Assembly (NCBI RefSeq): GCF_000455325.1
Contig: NZ_HG322952.1
Location: forward strand, 312,053-376,052
Source: Mycolicibacterium septicum DSM 44393
GTDB lineage: Bacteria; Actinomycetota; Actinomycetes; Mycobacteriales; Mycobacteriaceae
Direction of reading: 5' to 3'
Length of the DNA stretch: 64,000 nt
Shown here: positions 43,377 through 51,925 of the stretch, piece by piece
Layout of the letters: each line of letters starts with the position of its first letter
Numbering within the stretch: the first letter of the stretch is position 1
Notes under the pieces: generated by a model
Seen by the model: only the letters and a program-made list of their open reading frames with translations
The model's database searches: none
Told to the model about the DNA's origin: nothing
Made by a program: the position numbers and the translations under genes

Positions 43377-44149
43377 GTGAGTTCGAGACGATCCTGGTGA
43401 CCCGCGTCGAGCGGGTCGCCACCATCACGCTGAACCGGCCGAAGGCGCTCAACGCGCTCAACACCCAGGTCATGACCGAAGTGACCACCGCCGCAGCCGA
43501 ACTCGACCGTGACCCGAGCGTCGGCGCCATCATCGTCACCGGCAACGAGAAGGCCTTCGCCGCCGGAGCCGACATCAAGGAGATGGCCGAGCTGTCGTTC
43601 GCCGACGTGTACTCGGCCGACTTCTTCGAGCTGTGGTCGAAGTTCGCCGCGACCCGCACCCCGACGATCGCCGCGGTCGCCGGGTACGCGCTGGGCGGCG
43701 GCTGCGAGCTGGCGATGATGTGCGACATCCTGATCGCCGCGGATTCGGCCAAGTTCGGTCAGCCCGAGATCAAGCTGGGTGTACTGCCGGGCATGGGCGG
43801 TTCGCAGCGGCTGACGCGGGCGATCGGCAAGGCCAAGGCGATGGATCTGATCCTCACCGGCCGCACCATCGACGCCGTGGAAGCCGAGCGCGCAGGCCTG
43901 GTTTCGCGCCTGGTGCCCGCGGATTCACTGATCGACGAGGCGCTTGCCGTGGCCGCGACCATCGCCGGGATGTCGCTGTCGGCCTCGCGGATGGCCAAGG
44001 AAGCGGTCAACCGCGCCTTCGAGTCCACCCTGGCCGAGGGATTGCTCTACGAGCGCAGGCTGTTCCACTCGGCGTTCGCCACTGCCGATCAGAAGGAAGG
44101 CATGGCGGCGTTCTCGGAGAAGCGCGCCGCAAACTTCACCCATCGCTAA
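43373..44149 (+). CDS. echA8: Enoyl-CoA hydratase EchA8
   Basis: A 258-residue crotonase (match of Rv1070c) that hydrates trans-2-enoyl-CoA in beta-oxidation. The oxyanion-hole blocks AFAAGADIKEMAEL and GYALGGGCELAMMCD and the catalytic glutamate in GQPEIKLGVLPGMGGSQRL are intact. The start ATG overlaps the echA9 stop (ATGA) and follows AGGAGG. A gene for an alpha/beta-hydrolase membrane protein follows after nine bases, giving a three-gene operon. Confidence 0.95.
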   Translation: MSEFETILVTRVERVATITLNRPKALNALNTQVMTEVTTAAAELDRDPSVGAIIVTGNEKAFAAGADIKEMAELSFADVYSADFFELWSKFAATRTPTIAAVAGYALGGGCELAMMCDILIAADSAKFGQPEIKLGVLPGMGGSQRLTRAIGKAKAMDLILTGRTIDAVEAERAGLVSRLVPADSLIDEALAVAATIAGMSLSASRMAKEAVNRAFESTLAEGLLYERRLFHSAFATADQKEGMAAFSEKRAANFTHR

Positions 44150-44158
44150 GGTCGACGG

Positions 44159-45859
44159 GTGACCGAGACCGCCGAACCCGAGGCCGACGCACCCGAAGTC
44201 CAGTCAGGTGACGCAGACAAACCTGTCTGGTGGGCCCGTCATTACACGTTCTTCGGGACGGCGTTCGGCCTGGTCTTCGTCTGGTTCTCGCTGACGCCGT
44301 CGCTGCTGCCCCGCGGCCCGCTGTTCCAGGGTCTGGTCAGCGGCGCGGCGGGTGCGACCGGTTATGGGCTGGGCGTGTTCGGCGTATGGCTGGTGCGCTA
44401 CATGCGTTCGGCGGAATCCAGTCCGCGGGCACCGAAGTGGGCCTGGCTGTCCCTGCTGGCCGTCGGCATCGTCGGCCAGGTCCTGATGATCGTCTACTTC
44501 CACGTCTGGCAGGACGAGATCCGCGACTTCATGGGTGTGCCCCGGCTGAAGTTCTGGGACCACCCGTTGACGGCGGTGCTGTCGCTCGTGGTGTTGTTCG
44601 CGTTCGTCGAGGTGGGCCAGTTGATCGGCAGGCTGGTGCGGTTCCTGGATCGCAAGCTGGATCGCTTTCTGCCGCCACGGGTTTCGGCCGTTGTGGTGGT
44701 GGCGTTGCTGCTGGCGTTGAGCATCGCGTTGCTCAACGGTGTGGTGGTCCGGGTGGCGATGGACACCATCAACCGGACGTTCGCGGCCGTCAACGACGAG
44801 AACGATCCCGACTTCCCCGCCCCGATGTCACCGCTACGCTCCGGCGGCCCGCAGTCGCTGGCCAGCTGGGAATCGCTGGGCCATCAGGGCCGGGTTTTCG
44901 TCTCGGCCGGCCCTACCGTGCAACAGCTTTCGCGGTTCAGCGGCAAAATCGCGGTCGAGCCGATCCGGGCCTACGCCGGACTGCATTCCGCTGACGGCAT
45001 CAAGGCGACGGCGGCGTTGGCCGCCAGGGAATTACAGCGCACCGGCGGGCTGAACCGCGCGGTGATCGCAGTGGCGACCACGACGGGCACGGGCTGGATC
45101 AACGAGGCCGAGGCCTCGGCGCTGGAGTACATGTACAACGGCAACACCGCGATCGTCTCGATGCAGTACTCGTTCCTGCCGAGCTGGCTGTCGTTCCTGG
45201 TCGACCAGGAGAACGCGCGCCAGGCCGGACAGGCGCTGTTCGAGGCCGTCGACACGTTGGTCCGCGCGATGCCCGAGGACAAGCGGCCCAAGCTGGTGGT
45301 GTTCGGCGAAAGCCTGGGATCGTTCGGCGGCGAGGCCCCGTTCCTGTCGCTGAACAATCTGGTCGCCCGCACCGACGGCGCGCTGTTCTCGGGTCCGACG
45401 TTCAAGAACACCATCTGGACCACGCTCACCCGCGATCGCGACGCCGGTTCACCGGAGTGGCTGCCCATCTACGACAACGGCGAGAACGTCCGATTCGTCG
45501 CGAAAGACGAGAATCTGAACCGGCCCGAAGCGCCGTGGGGCCACCCCCGCGCGGTGTATCTGCAGCACGCGTCCGACCCGATCTCCTGGTGGACGCCCGA
45601 CCTGCTGTTCGCCAAGCCGGACTGGCTGCGGGAACCCCGTGGGTACGACGTGTCCCGCCGCATGGAGTGGATTCCGGTGGTGACGTTCCTCCAGGTGTCG
45701 GCGGACATGGCAGTGGCCGTGGACGTTCCCGACGGGCACGGCCACGTCTACGTACAGAACGTGGCCGATGCGTGGGCCGCAGTGCTGCAGCCGCCGGGGT
45801 GGACACCGGAGATGACCGCAAAGCTGCGCCCGATGCTGAGCAGCAACGAGAACGCCTGA
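44159..45859 (+). CDS. Membrane protein with alpha/beta-hydrolase domain (Rv1069c-like)
   Basis: A 566-residue protein. Five or so membrane helices lie within residues 30-200 (including FGTAFGLVFVWFSLTPSLLP and VSAVVVVALLLALSIALLNG), followed by an extracytoplasmic or cytoplasmic alpha/beta-hydrolase domain from about 255. The probable nucleophile is the serine in VVFGESLGSFGGE. This is the Abhydrolase_9-type family conserved next to echA8-echA9. Substrate unknown; lipid-related context suggests an esterase. The start is a GTG eight bases after the echA8 stop. Confidence 0.85.
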   Translation: MTETAEPEADAPEVQSGDADKPVWWARHYTFFGTAFGLVFVWFSLTPSLLPRGPLFQGLVSGAAGATGYGLGVFGVWLVRYMRSAESSPRAPKWAWLSLLAVGIVGQVLMIVYFHVWQDEIRDFMGVPRLKFWDHPLTAVLSLVVLFAFVEVGQLIGRLVRFLDRKLDRFLPPRVSAVVVVALLLALSIALLNGVVVRVAMDTINRTFAAVNDENDPDFPAPMSPLRSGGPQSLASWESLGHQGRVFVSAGPTVQQLSRFSGKIAVEPIRAYAGLHSADGIKATAALAARELQRTGGLNRAVIAVATTTGTGWINEAEASALEYMYNGNTAIVSMQYSFLPSWLSFLVDQENARQAGQALFEAVDTLVRAMPEDKRPKLVVFGESLGSFGGEAPFLSLNNLVARTDGALFSGPTFKNTIWTTLTRDRDAGSPEWLPIYDNGENVRFVAKDENLNRPEAPWGHPRAVYLQHASDPISWWTPDLLFAKPDWLREPRGYDVSRRMEWIPVVTFLQVSADMAVAVDVPDGHGHVYVQNVADAWAAVLQPPGWTPEMTAKLRPMLSSNENA

Positions 45860-45870
45860 GCGCCGGCTGT

Positions 45871-46239
45871 TTACACCTGGCCGGCGGCGACCAACGCGTG
45901 ATAGCCGCCGACGACGTCGGTGGACCGGTGCAGACCGAGGTCGACCAGCGAGGCGGCGGCCAGGCTCGAGGTGTAGCCCTCCGAGCAGAGGATCACCCAG
46001 TAGACGTCGTCGTCGACGGCCTGCGGAATCCGCGCGTCACTGGTCGGATCGCAGCGCCACTCCAGCACGTTGCGTTCGATGACCAGCGCGCCGGGCACCG
46101 AGCCCTCGGCGGCGCGCTGGGCGGCCGGGCGGATGTCGACCAGCACGGCACCGGAATCCAGCGCGTCGGGAAGTTCTGAAGCGGGCAGCCGGTGCAGCCG
46201 GGTGCGGGCCTGCTCCAGCACGGTGTCGATGCGGCTCAT
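45871..46239 (-). CDS. Rhodanese-like protein
   Basis: A 122-residue single rhodanese domain (match of Rv1066). The active-site loop is LCSEGYTSSLAA with Cys85, and the CDC25-like pattern VLVDIRPAAQR near residue 32 is present. It transfers sulfane sulfur or detoxifies sulfur species. It is separated by two bases from the cysteine dioxygenase gene, so the two form an operon that also carries an upstream Cys-rich leader ORF. Cytoplasmic. Confidence 0.9.
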   Translation of the reverse strand: MSRIDTVLEQARTRLHRLPASELPDALDSGAVLVDIRPAAQRAAEGSVPGALVIERNVLEWRCDPTSDARIPQAVDDDVYWVILCSEGYTSSLAAASLVDLGLHRSTDVVGGYHALVAAGQV

Positions 46240-46241
46240 CG

Positions 46242-46760
46242 CTATCCCTCCGGCGCGTCGGTGAGTTCGGTGCGGTTGCGGCGCAAGGTGTTCTGCGGCG
46301 TCACCTCGTAGTAGGACATCGCGGTCAACGGCGGCGAGTACGCATGAACGCTCAGCGTCGGACCCGAGATGGCCGCCGGCGCATGCACCACGTCATGCAC
46401 CCACCCCAACGGGAACGCCGCCTGATCGCCTGCCGTGAACCGTCGCTTCCGTAAAATCTCGCCGTCCCAACGAGTTTCGCGCAGTGCGCCGGACACCACG
46501 GTCAGCGCACCCAGGGATCCGCCGTGGTCGTGCAGTTCGGTCGACTTGTCGGGCACCCAGCTGATCAGCCAGACCTCGATCTCGTCGTCACCGGACAACC
46601 GCGTGTACCAGCGGTCCTCCTTGGGCAGTCTCCGCAACAGCCGGTCGTAGCGGCCGGACAGCACTTCGTCGGCGGCATGGTCGGTGGCGTGCAGAAGGTC
46701 GGGCAATCGCAGCCGCGTGGGCGCGGAGACAGCAGGAACGGGCGCGAGCGTGGACAGCAT
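46242..46760 (-). CDS. Cysteine dioxygenase family protein
   Basis: A 172-residue cupin of the cysteine dioxygenase type I family. Fe-binding histidines His77 and His79 lie in TELHDHGGSLGALTV and His122 in GWVHDVVHA; Tyr in HAYSPPL fits the second conserved block. The mammalian Cys-Tyr crosslink cysteine is replaced by Gly, as in bacteria. It converts cysteine to cysteine sulfinate; other thiol dioxygenases are possible. It shares an operon with the rhodanese, and a 14-residue leader ORF (46806-46850) with three cysteines precedes it, hinting at control by cysteine supply. Confidence 0.9.
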   Translation of the reverse strand: MLSTLAPVPAVSAPTRLRLPDLLHATDHAADEVLSGRYDRLLRRLPKEDRWYTRLSGDDEIEVWLISWVPDKSTELHDHGGSLGALTVVSGALRETRWDGEILRKRRFTAGDQAAFPLGWVHDVVHAPAAISGPTLSVHAYSPPLTAMSYYEVTPQNTLRRNRTELTDAPEG

Positions 46761-46805
46761 GAGAGAAACTCCAAGGATGACGGCGGAACAGGGCAGACGG
46801 GCGCG

Positions 46806-46850
46806 CTAGCAAGCCCGACAACACTCCTGGAATCCGGTCCCTTCCGTCAC
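46806..46850 (-). CDS. Cys-rich leader ORF (14 residues)
   Basis: A GTG-initiated ORF encoding MTEGTGFQECCRAC followed by TAG, 45 bases upstream of the cysteine dioxygenase start. A -10-like AACACT ends seven bases before the GTG, so it would be the first coding sequence of a leaderless mRNA. Short ORFs with clustered cysteines near their end are known in mycobacteria to couple translation of sulfur genes to cysteine availability; the class is established, this example is my own reading. Two adjacent and one further cysteine in the last five residues fit such a sensor. Confidence 0.65.
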   Translation of the reverse strand: MTEGTGFQECCRAC

Positions 46851-46857
46851 GGCCGCC

Positions 46858-46872
46858 AGTGTTGCATAGATT
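46858..46872. promoter_or_regulatory. Back-to-back -10 elements for the Cys leader/dioxygenase unit and lpqV
   Basis: Minus-strand AACACT (46863-46858) is seven bases before the leader GTG, and plus-strand TAGATT (46867-46872) is six bases before the lpqV ATG at 46879. Both transcripts would be leaderless and arise from a gap of 28 bases between start codons. Confidence 0.5.
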
Positions 46873-46878
46873 GGCGGG

Positions 46879-47337
46879 ATGCGCCGTTACACGTGGACCA
46901 CCCGCCTGACCGCCGGAGCCGCCGCTGCGGCCGGCCTGAGCCTGCTGATCGGATGCTCGACGGACGCTGGCAAGGACCAGTCCGGGGCATCCACGGCACC
47001 TTCCCCACAGGCGACGACGACCGCCGAGGCGGCGACGCCGACGGCCAAGCCCGGTGAGGTTGCGACGTCGCCCGGCGGGGTCACTACCGCCGTCGGCGCG
47101 GATGCGCAGTCCACCGAGGAGGAGTACTTCCAGGCCTGTCACGCCGCGAAGCTCTGGATGGAGACCAAGGGCGGGGACCTCAAGGCACAGATCGAGCCGT
47201 ATCTGGCGAGCGTGCAGGCCCCCGATGCGGCACCGGGGCCGGGCACGTACAACGTGGCGTGGGGCCAGCTCGAGCCGGGGCGTCAGGCCGCGGTCATCGT
47301 CGCGGCGCGGGCAGCGGCCGACGAGCTCTGCAGCTAG
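46879..47337 (+). CDS. lpqV: Lipoprotein LpqV
   Basis: A 152-residue lipoprotein (match of Rv1064c). The signal peptide TRLTAGAAAAAGLSLLIGC ends in the lipobox LLIGC with Cys26 as the lipidated residue, followed by a Thr/Ala/Pro-rich linker (AGKDQSGASTAPSPQATTT) and a small domain with conserved cysteines in YFQACHAAKLW and AADELCS. Anchored to the outer face of the membrane. A -10 element six bases before the ATG implies leaderless expression. Its 3' end overlaps the convergent SulP gene by four bases. Confidence 0.93.
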   Translation: MRRYTWTTRLTAGAAAAAGLSLLIGCSTDAGKDQSGASTAPSPQATTTAEAATPTAKPGEVATSPGGVTTAVGADAQSTEEEYFQACHAAKLWMETKGGDLKAQIEPYLASVQAPDAAPGPGTYNVAWGQLEPGRQAAVIVAARAAADELCS

Positions 47338-49043
47338 TTCGAATCACGCTGCGGCGAATCCCCCGGTTTGCCGGTCTGAGCGGCCACCCAGGCGCGGCCC
47401 CGCTCGACGGCCACGTCGAGGGCGCCGAAGATCCGATCCGACGCCGGCACGACACCGTCGTCGCCCAGCAGGTCATCGAGTCCACCGCGCCGCAGCACCT
47501 CCGCGGTGCCGGGGTTGACCCCGGAGATGATCAACCGGCCGTTGTTGGCCGTCAGTTGGCCGGCCCATCGGCGTAGCGCCTTGATCGTCACCGACGACGG
47601 CACGTCGGGCAGCGCCCGCAGGCTGAGCACCACGACGGCGTTTGTGGTGCCGTCGGCGCGCGGCCATGTCTCGTCGATCCGGGCCACCTCGGCGAACAGT
47701 CCCACCCCGGCGTAGTGCAGCACGGTGACGTCGTTGCTGGCGCACCGCTCGGGCACGGGGGCCTGCTGCCAGCCGCCGTCCGGTGCCGGTGTCAGCGCGA
47801 CCAGTTGTGCGGTCTCGGCCACCTTGGCGCAGTAGAGGACCAGCGAGGTGATCACGCCGATGACGATCGCGGTGTGCAGCGGTAGTTGGGTGGTGGCGGC
47901 GAAGGTGACCAGCATCGCCACCGCCGACAGCGGCGCGACCCGCAGCACCAGCTTGATGTCGGGCAGCCGGCCGACGATGAGTTCGGCTCCGATCACCAGG
48001 ATCAGCCCGCCGATCACGGGCATCGGGATGATCTCCGCGGCCGAGCCGGCGACGAGCACCAGCAGGGCAAGCCAGAGCCCGGCGAAGATGCCGGCCCACC
48101 GGGTCTGGGCACCCGCCGACGTCGCCACCCCGGTGCGTGACAGCGAGCCGCCGGCCGGCAGCGCACCGAACAGTCCGCCCGCCACATTCGCCGCGCCCTG
48201 CGCCAGGAAGTCTCCGTTCATGTTGGTGCGGCTGCCGTCCGGGTTCGGTACCGCGGCAGAGATTCCCGCGGCCTGAGCCAGCGCGACGAGGGCCACGGCC
48301 ACGCCGCCCACGATCAGTTCGGGCATCGCGGCGAAGTTCGGAACCGTCACCGGCGGAAGCGCGTTCGCGATCGACGCGATGTCACCGACGGTTTCGACGT
48401 CGATGTGCGCGACGGCCACCACCGCGGTCACCACGACGAGCGCCAGCAGCGTCGCAAACGATTCGAGCGGCTTGATGAAGTGGAACACCGCCCACACCGC
48501 GACCGTGCCCAGCGCCACCGCGACGGCGGCCGGATGCCACAGCCCGATGTGCGCCAGCGAGTCGATGAACTTGCCAATGGTGTTGCCGCTCTGCGGTTTG
48601 TAACCGGTGGCGTCGCCGAGGACGCCGGCCACGATCTGCAGGGCGATCCCGGTGGAGAAGCCGGTCATCACGGCGTTGGAGACGAAGTTCATGATCGAGC
48701 CGAACCGCAGCAGACCGAACAGCAGCATCACAGCGCCGACGACGAGGGCCAGCGCGGCCACGTTGGCCGGATCCTGCGGATCCAGCCCGGCCTCCTTGAG
48801 CACACTGCGCGACGTCAGCGCGATCGCACTCGTCAGCGTCGTCACCATCAGTACCGTGCGGGCGAACAGCGACCCGATGATGCCGGGCATGATGCCGGCG
48901 TAGATGCCGGTGACGGGGTTGAACCCGCCGATGCTGGCGTAGGCCATGCCCTCGGGTATGGAGAACAGACCCGTGACCAGTCCTGCGATGACATCACGGG
49001 GCTTGGGACGGCCCAGTTTCCGAGCGAATGTTGGCGCACCCAC
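47334..49043 (-). CDS. SulP/SLC26 family anion transporter with STAS domain
   Basis: A 569-residue polytopic transporter. The SulP core (about 12-400) has 10 or more hydrophobic segments, the SulP pattern GLFSIPEGMAYASIGGFNPVTGIYAG at 25-50, and the C-terminal STAS domain runs from about 430 to 545 (NAVVVLSLRALPDVPSS, ADNGRLIISGVNP type). Substrate may be sulfate, bicarbonate or dicarboxylate; sulfate would fit the sulfur genes nearby but cannot be decided. The start is a GTG at 49043. Convergent with lpqV and divergent from the patatin gene. Confidence 0.9.
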   Translation of the reverse strand: MGAPTFARKLGRPKPRDVIAGLVTGLFSIPEGMAYASIGGFNPVTGIYAGIMPGIIGSLFARTVLMVTTLTSAIALTSRSVLKEAGLDPQDPANVAALALVVGAVMLLFGLLRFGSIMNFVSNAVMTGFSTGIALQIVAGVLGDATGYKPQSGNTIGKFIDSLAHIGLWHPAAVAVALGTVAVWAVFHFIKPLESFATLLALVVVTAVVAVAHIDVETVGDIASIANALPPVTVPNFAAMPELIVGGVAVALVALAQAAGISAAVPNPDGSRTNMNGDFLAQGAANVAGGLFGALPAGGSLSRTGVATSAGAQTRWAGIFAGLWLALLVLVAGSAAEIIPMPVIGGLILVIGAELIVGRLPDIKLVLRVAPLSAVAMLVTFAATTQLPLHTAIVIGVITSLVLYCAKVAETAQLVALTPAPDGGWQQAPVPERCASNDVTVLHYAGVGLFAEVARIDETWPRADGTTNAVVVLSLRALPDVPSSVTIKALRRWAGQLTANNGRLIISGVNPGTAEVLRRGGLDDLLGDDGVVPASDRIFGALDVAVERGRAWVAAQTGKPGDSPQRDSN

Positions 49044-49109
49044 GGGTCAACCCTGTCACGGATGAGGCCGTCTGGGGCGGCACTTCACCGGTTGCACCAC
49101 AATGGAGGT

Positions 49110-50111
49110 ATGCGTGTTGCTCTGGCTCTCGGCAGTGGCGGAGCTCGCGGCTACGCGCACATCGGCGTGATCAACGAACTGCACGACCGCGGTTACGAGG
49201 TCGTCGGGGTATCCGGGTCGTCGATGGGCGCGCTGGTCGGCGGCCTGCACGCGGCAGGCAAGCTCGACGAGTTCGCCGAATGGGCGCGGACTTTGACTCA
49301 GCGGGCGGTGTTGCGGCTGCTGGATCCGTCGATCTCGGCGGCCGGGATCCTGCGCGCCGAGAAGATTCTCGACGCGGTCCGCGACATCATCGGCGACGCC
49401 ACGATCGAAGGACTGCCGATCCCCTACACCGCGGTCGCGACCGACCTGATCGCGGGCAAATCGGTGTGGCTGCAACGCGGCCCGTTGGATTCCGCGATCC
49501 GGGCATCGATCGCCATCCCCGGAGTGATCGCGCCGCACGTGCTCAACGGCCGGCTTCTCGGCGACGGCGGCATCCTCGACCCGTTGCCCATGGCACCGAT
49601 CGCCGCGGTCAACGCCGACCTCACCATCGCGGTCAGCCTGTCCGGCGGCGACCCGGGCACCGCGCCCACACCCGAGGATCCGGAACGGCGCCCCACCACC
49701 GAGTGGCTGAACCGCATGATGCGCAGCACCTCGGCCGTGCTGGACACGGCGTCGGTGCGGGCCATGCTGGACCGGCCGACCGCTCGGGCCGTGCTCAGCC
49801 GGTTCGGGGCGTCGATCCCGCCCGAGGACAGTTCCGAACCGGCCGATGAGGACCCCGACAGCCCGGTCGACGATCCAGATGGGCCTGAGGTACCCGAGCC
49901 GGCCGATGTGCCGAAGCTGGGCAGCTTCGAGGTGATGAACCGCACCATCGACATCGCCCAGGCCGCACTGGCCCGGCACACACTCGCCGCCTACCCGCCC
50001 GACCTGCTGATCGAGGTACCGCGCACCGCGTGCCGCAGCCTGGAATTCCACCGCGCCGCAGAGGTCATCGAGGTGGGGCGGCAGCTGGCCGCCCGGGCGC
50101 TCGACGGCTGA
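49110..50111 (+). CDS. Patatin-like phospholipase (Rv1063c-like)
   Basis: A 333-residue patatin-family lipid acyl hydrolase. The oxyanion loop GSGGARG is at residues 8-14, the GxSxG nucleophile is GSSMG at 36-40 (Ser38), and the catalytic Asp lies in LLGDGGILDP. The start is the ATG in MRVALALGSGG; the frame is open for 700 bases upstream but over the SulP gene on the other strand. A C-terminal acidic/Pro segment (EDSSEPADEDPDSPVDDPDG) precedes the final helix. It faces the second patatin gene, stop to stop. Confidence 0.92.
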   Translation: MRVALALGSGGARGYAHIGVINELHDRGYEVVGVSGSSMGALVGGLHAAGKLDEFAEWARTLTQRAVLRLLDPSISAAGILRAEKILDAVRDIIGDATIEGLPIPYTAVATDLIAGKSVWLQRGPLDSAIRASIAIPGVIAPHVLNGRLLGDGGILDPLPMAPIAAVNADLTIAVSLSGGDPGTAPTPEDPERRPTTEWLNRMMRSTSAVLDTASVRAMLDRPTARAVLSRFGASIPPEDSSEPADEDPDSPVDDPDGPEVPEPADVPKLGSFEVMNRTIDIAQAALARHTLAAYPPDLLIEVPRTACRSLEFHRAAEVIEVGRQLAARALDG

Positions 50112-50112
50112 A

Positions 50113-50970
50113 TCAACCCTTGAGGAAGGCGGCGACCTCAGCGGCCACCCGCCGGCCCTGAGCACGCCCGGCGTGCGCCGACGGCACCCGGCACTCCGGG
50201 TCGAGCGGGTTCTCACCGAAGGCCGCCAGGGCGTCGTCGTCGGCGAAGATCCCCAGCGACCGTCCGTCGAAGCCGTCGACCTCCTGCGCCGCGCCACTAC
50301 CGAATGGCGACGGTGTCGAGCGGCCCTGCGGCACCAGCGCCACCACGGTGTCGCAGTCGGCGGCCAGCGCCATGTTGACCGCGCTGCCGATGCCGCCGTC
50401 CATGAACCGGCGGCCGCCGATCGTGACGACGGGCCACACCGCGGGCACCGCACAGCTGGCGGTGACAGCGTCGACCAGCGACACCCCGGAGTCGCGATCC
50501 AGCGTCACCAGCTCGCCGGTGTCGATGTCGACGGCCGAGATCCGCAGCACCCGGTCCGGCCAGTCGTGCGACGGCAGCCGGGCTTCGATGACCTTGCGCC
50601 GGACCGCCGGGTCGATCGTGGCGGTGTCGAGCGCGACGGCACCGATCTGCTGCAGCTTCTGCGCCTTGGTGATGTTGGGCGTCAGCACGGCTTTGACGAA
50701 CAGGTCGGTCACGGTGTCGATGCTTATCGCGGGGTCCAGCTCGGCCGATTCCGCACCGATCTGGCGCTCGAACAGCTCCGCCAGGGGCACGCCGCTGCCG
50801 ATCTGCGCGGACACTGTCGAACCCGCCGACGTACCCACCAGCACATCGGCGGTGAGCAGCGCGTCGGCGGTTTCGGGAGATTCGTCGGCGATGCCCTGCA
50901 GGATGCCGGTCTCCCAGGCGATCCCTGCGATACCGCCACCGGCGAGGACCAGTGCACGTTTGGAAGTCAC
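50113..50970 (-). CDS. Patatin-like phospholipase (Rv1062-like)
   Basis: A 285-residue patatin protein from the GTG in VTSKRALVLAGGG. Oxyanion loop GGGIAG lies at 11-16, nucleophile motif GTSAG at 46-50 (Ser48), and catalytic Asp in FMDGGIGSAVN. Longer in-frame starts exist upstream but translate the shadow of the neighbouring gene. It converges on the first patatin gene with a single base between stops; the pair is conserved as Rv1062/Rv1063c. Likely a cytoplasmic or membrane-associated lipase of unknown target. Confidence 0.9.
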   Translation of the reverse strand: MTSKRALVLAGGGIAGIAWETGILQGIADESPETADALLTADVLVGTSAGSTVSAQIGSGVPLAELFERQIGAESAELDPAISIDTVTDLFVKAVLTPNITKAQKLQQIGAVALDTATIDPAVRRKVIEARLPSHDWPDRVLRISAVDIDTGELVTLDRDSGVSLVDAVTASCAVPAVWPVVTIGGRRFMDGGIGSAVNMALAADCDTVVALVPQGRSTPSPFGSGAAQEVDGFDGRSLGIFADDDALAAFGENPLDPECRVPSAHAGRAQGRRVAAEVAAFLKG

Positions 50971-51005
50971 GAAGGTCGAGTCTGCCAGGGCCCCGAAAGT
51001 CGCAG

Positions 51006-51860
51006 CTAAGCGTGCTGCGATGCGGCCACCTGCGCGGACAGGTCGTCGCGGTGTAGCAGGTGGCGAGGCGGATCCGGAAACGCGACCCGGGTGTCGATCC
51101 GCAGATCCGCGTCGACGTGCACCAGTTCGCCGGGGGCGATGAGCCGCCAGTCCTCGCCGTCCATCGGCTCGCTGGCGAACAGCACCGACGGCTGCGAGGT
51201 CAGGTGCTCGGATTCGGCCCGGATCCGGGAGCTGCGCAGACGCAGGCGCCGTTGATCGGGGTGCCTGCGGTCGAGCACATACAACTCGTGGGTGTCCGGG
51301 TAGCGCAGGGCCCACATGTCGGTGGCGGTGCTGAGCAGGAGATTGACGGCGTAGATCGGCACGTTGTCGGCCAGCCAGCCGATGGCGTCGACGACGGCAG
51401 CGCCGACGTCACCGTCATGAGCCCGGACGGCGGCGGTGATGAGGGCGAAGACGCGCTCGGAGTCGGTCTGGCCTCCGACGAGGTCCGCCACCCCGAGCTC
51501 GCGGATCCGCTCGTCGAGCGTATCCAGGCCTTCGACGACACCGTTGTGCGCGAAGATCCGGTCCTCTTGGAGAAAGGGATGGGTGTTCGCCACATCGAGC
51601 GCCCCCGTCGAGGCGTAGCGGACATGCGCGATGAAGGTCGTCGCGGTGACATCGTGTGCCTCGGTGGCGAATTCGGAATCCTGCCATGCCGCCACGGGTT
51701 CCTTGTGCAGCGCGGCGACGCCGTCGGCACCGAACACGCCCAGGCCGGTGCCGTCGGGGTTACGCCTGCTCTGCTCGGCGAGATTGTCGGGCGCATCCAG
51801 CAGCCAGAAGGTCGCCGGCACCAGCCGGCGACCGGCGTGCAGACCGAACAATCGGCACAT
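51006..51860 (-). CDS. Class II glutamine amidotransferase domain protein (Rv1061-like)
   Basis: A 284-residue Ntn-hydrolase. The start is the ATG in MCRLFGLHAG so that, after Met removal, Cys2 becomes the N-terminal nucleophile, as in the GATase type 2 family. GTGLGVFGADG, AHVRYAST and AHNGVVEG are the glutamine-binding blocks, and only the amidotransferase domain is present, without a synthetase partner, so it resembles YafJ or EgtC-type members. An EgtC role in ergothioneine synthesis is possible in family terms but the egt genes are not here. In minus orientation, 36 bases before the patatin gene. Confidence 0.87.
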   Translation of the reverse strand: MCRLFGLHAGRRLVPATFWLLDAPDNLAEQSRRNPDGTGLGVFGADGVAALHKEPVAAWQDSEFATEAHDVTATTFIAHVRYASTGALDVANTHPFLQEDRIFAHNGVVEGLDTLDERIRELGVADLVGGQTDSERVFALITAAVRAHDGDVGAAVVDAIGWLADNVPIYAVNLLLSTATDMWALRYPDTHELYVLDRRHPDQRRLRLRSSRIRAESEHLTSQPSVLFASEPMDGEDWRLIAPGELVHVDADLRIDTRVAFPDPPRHLLHRDDLSAQVAASQHA

Positions 51861-51925
51861 GACCTCAGCCCACCCGATGAAGTGCCATGATTTCCGATAG
51901 TAGCCGGGCGAGAGAGGGAGACACC

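Noticed and set aside
48405..49109. Upstream extension of the patatin gene
   Set aside because: It overlaps the SulP gene on the other strand and lacks patatin sequence; the GSGGARG oxyanion loop follows the chosen ATG directly.
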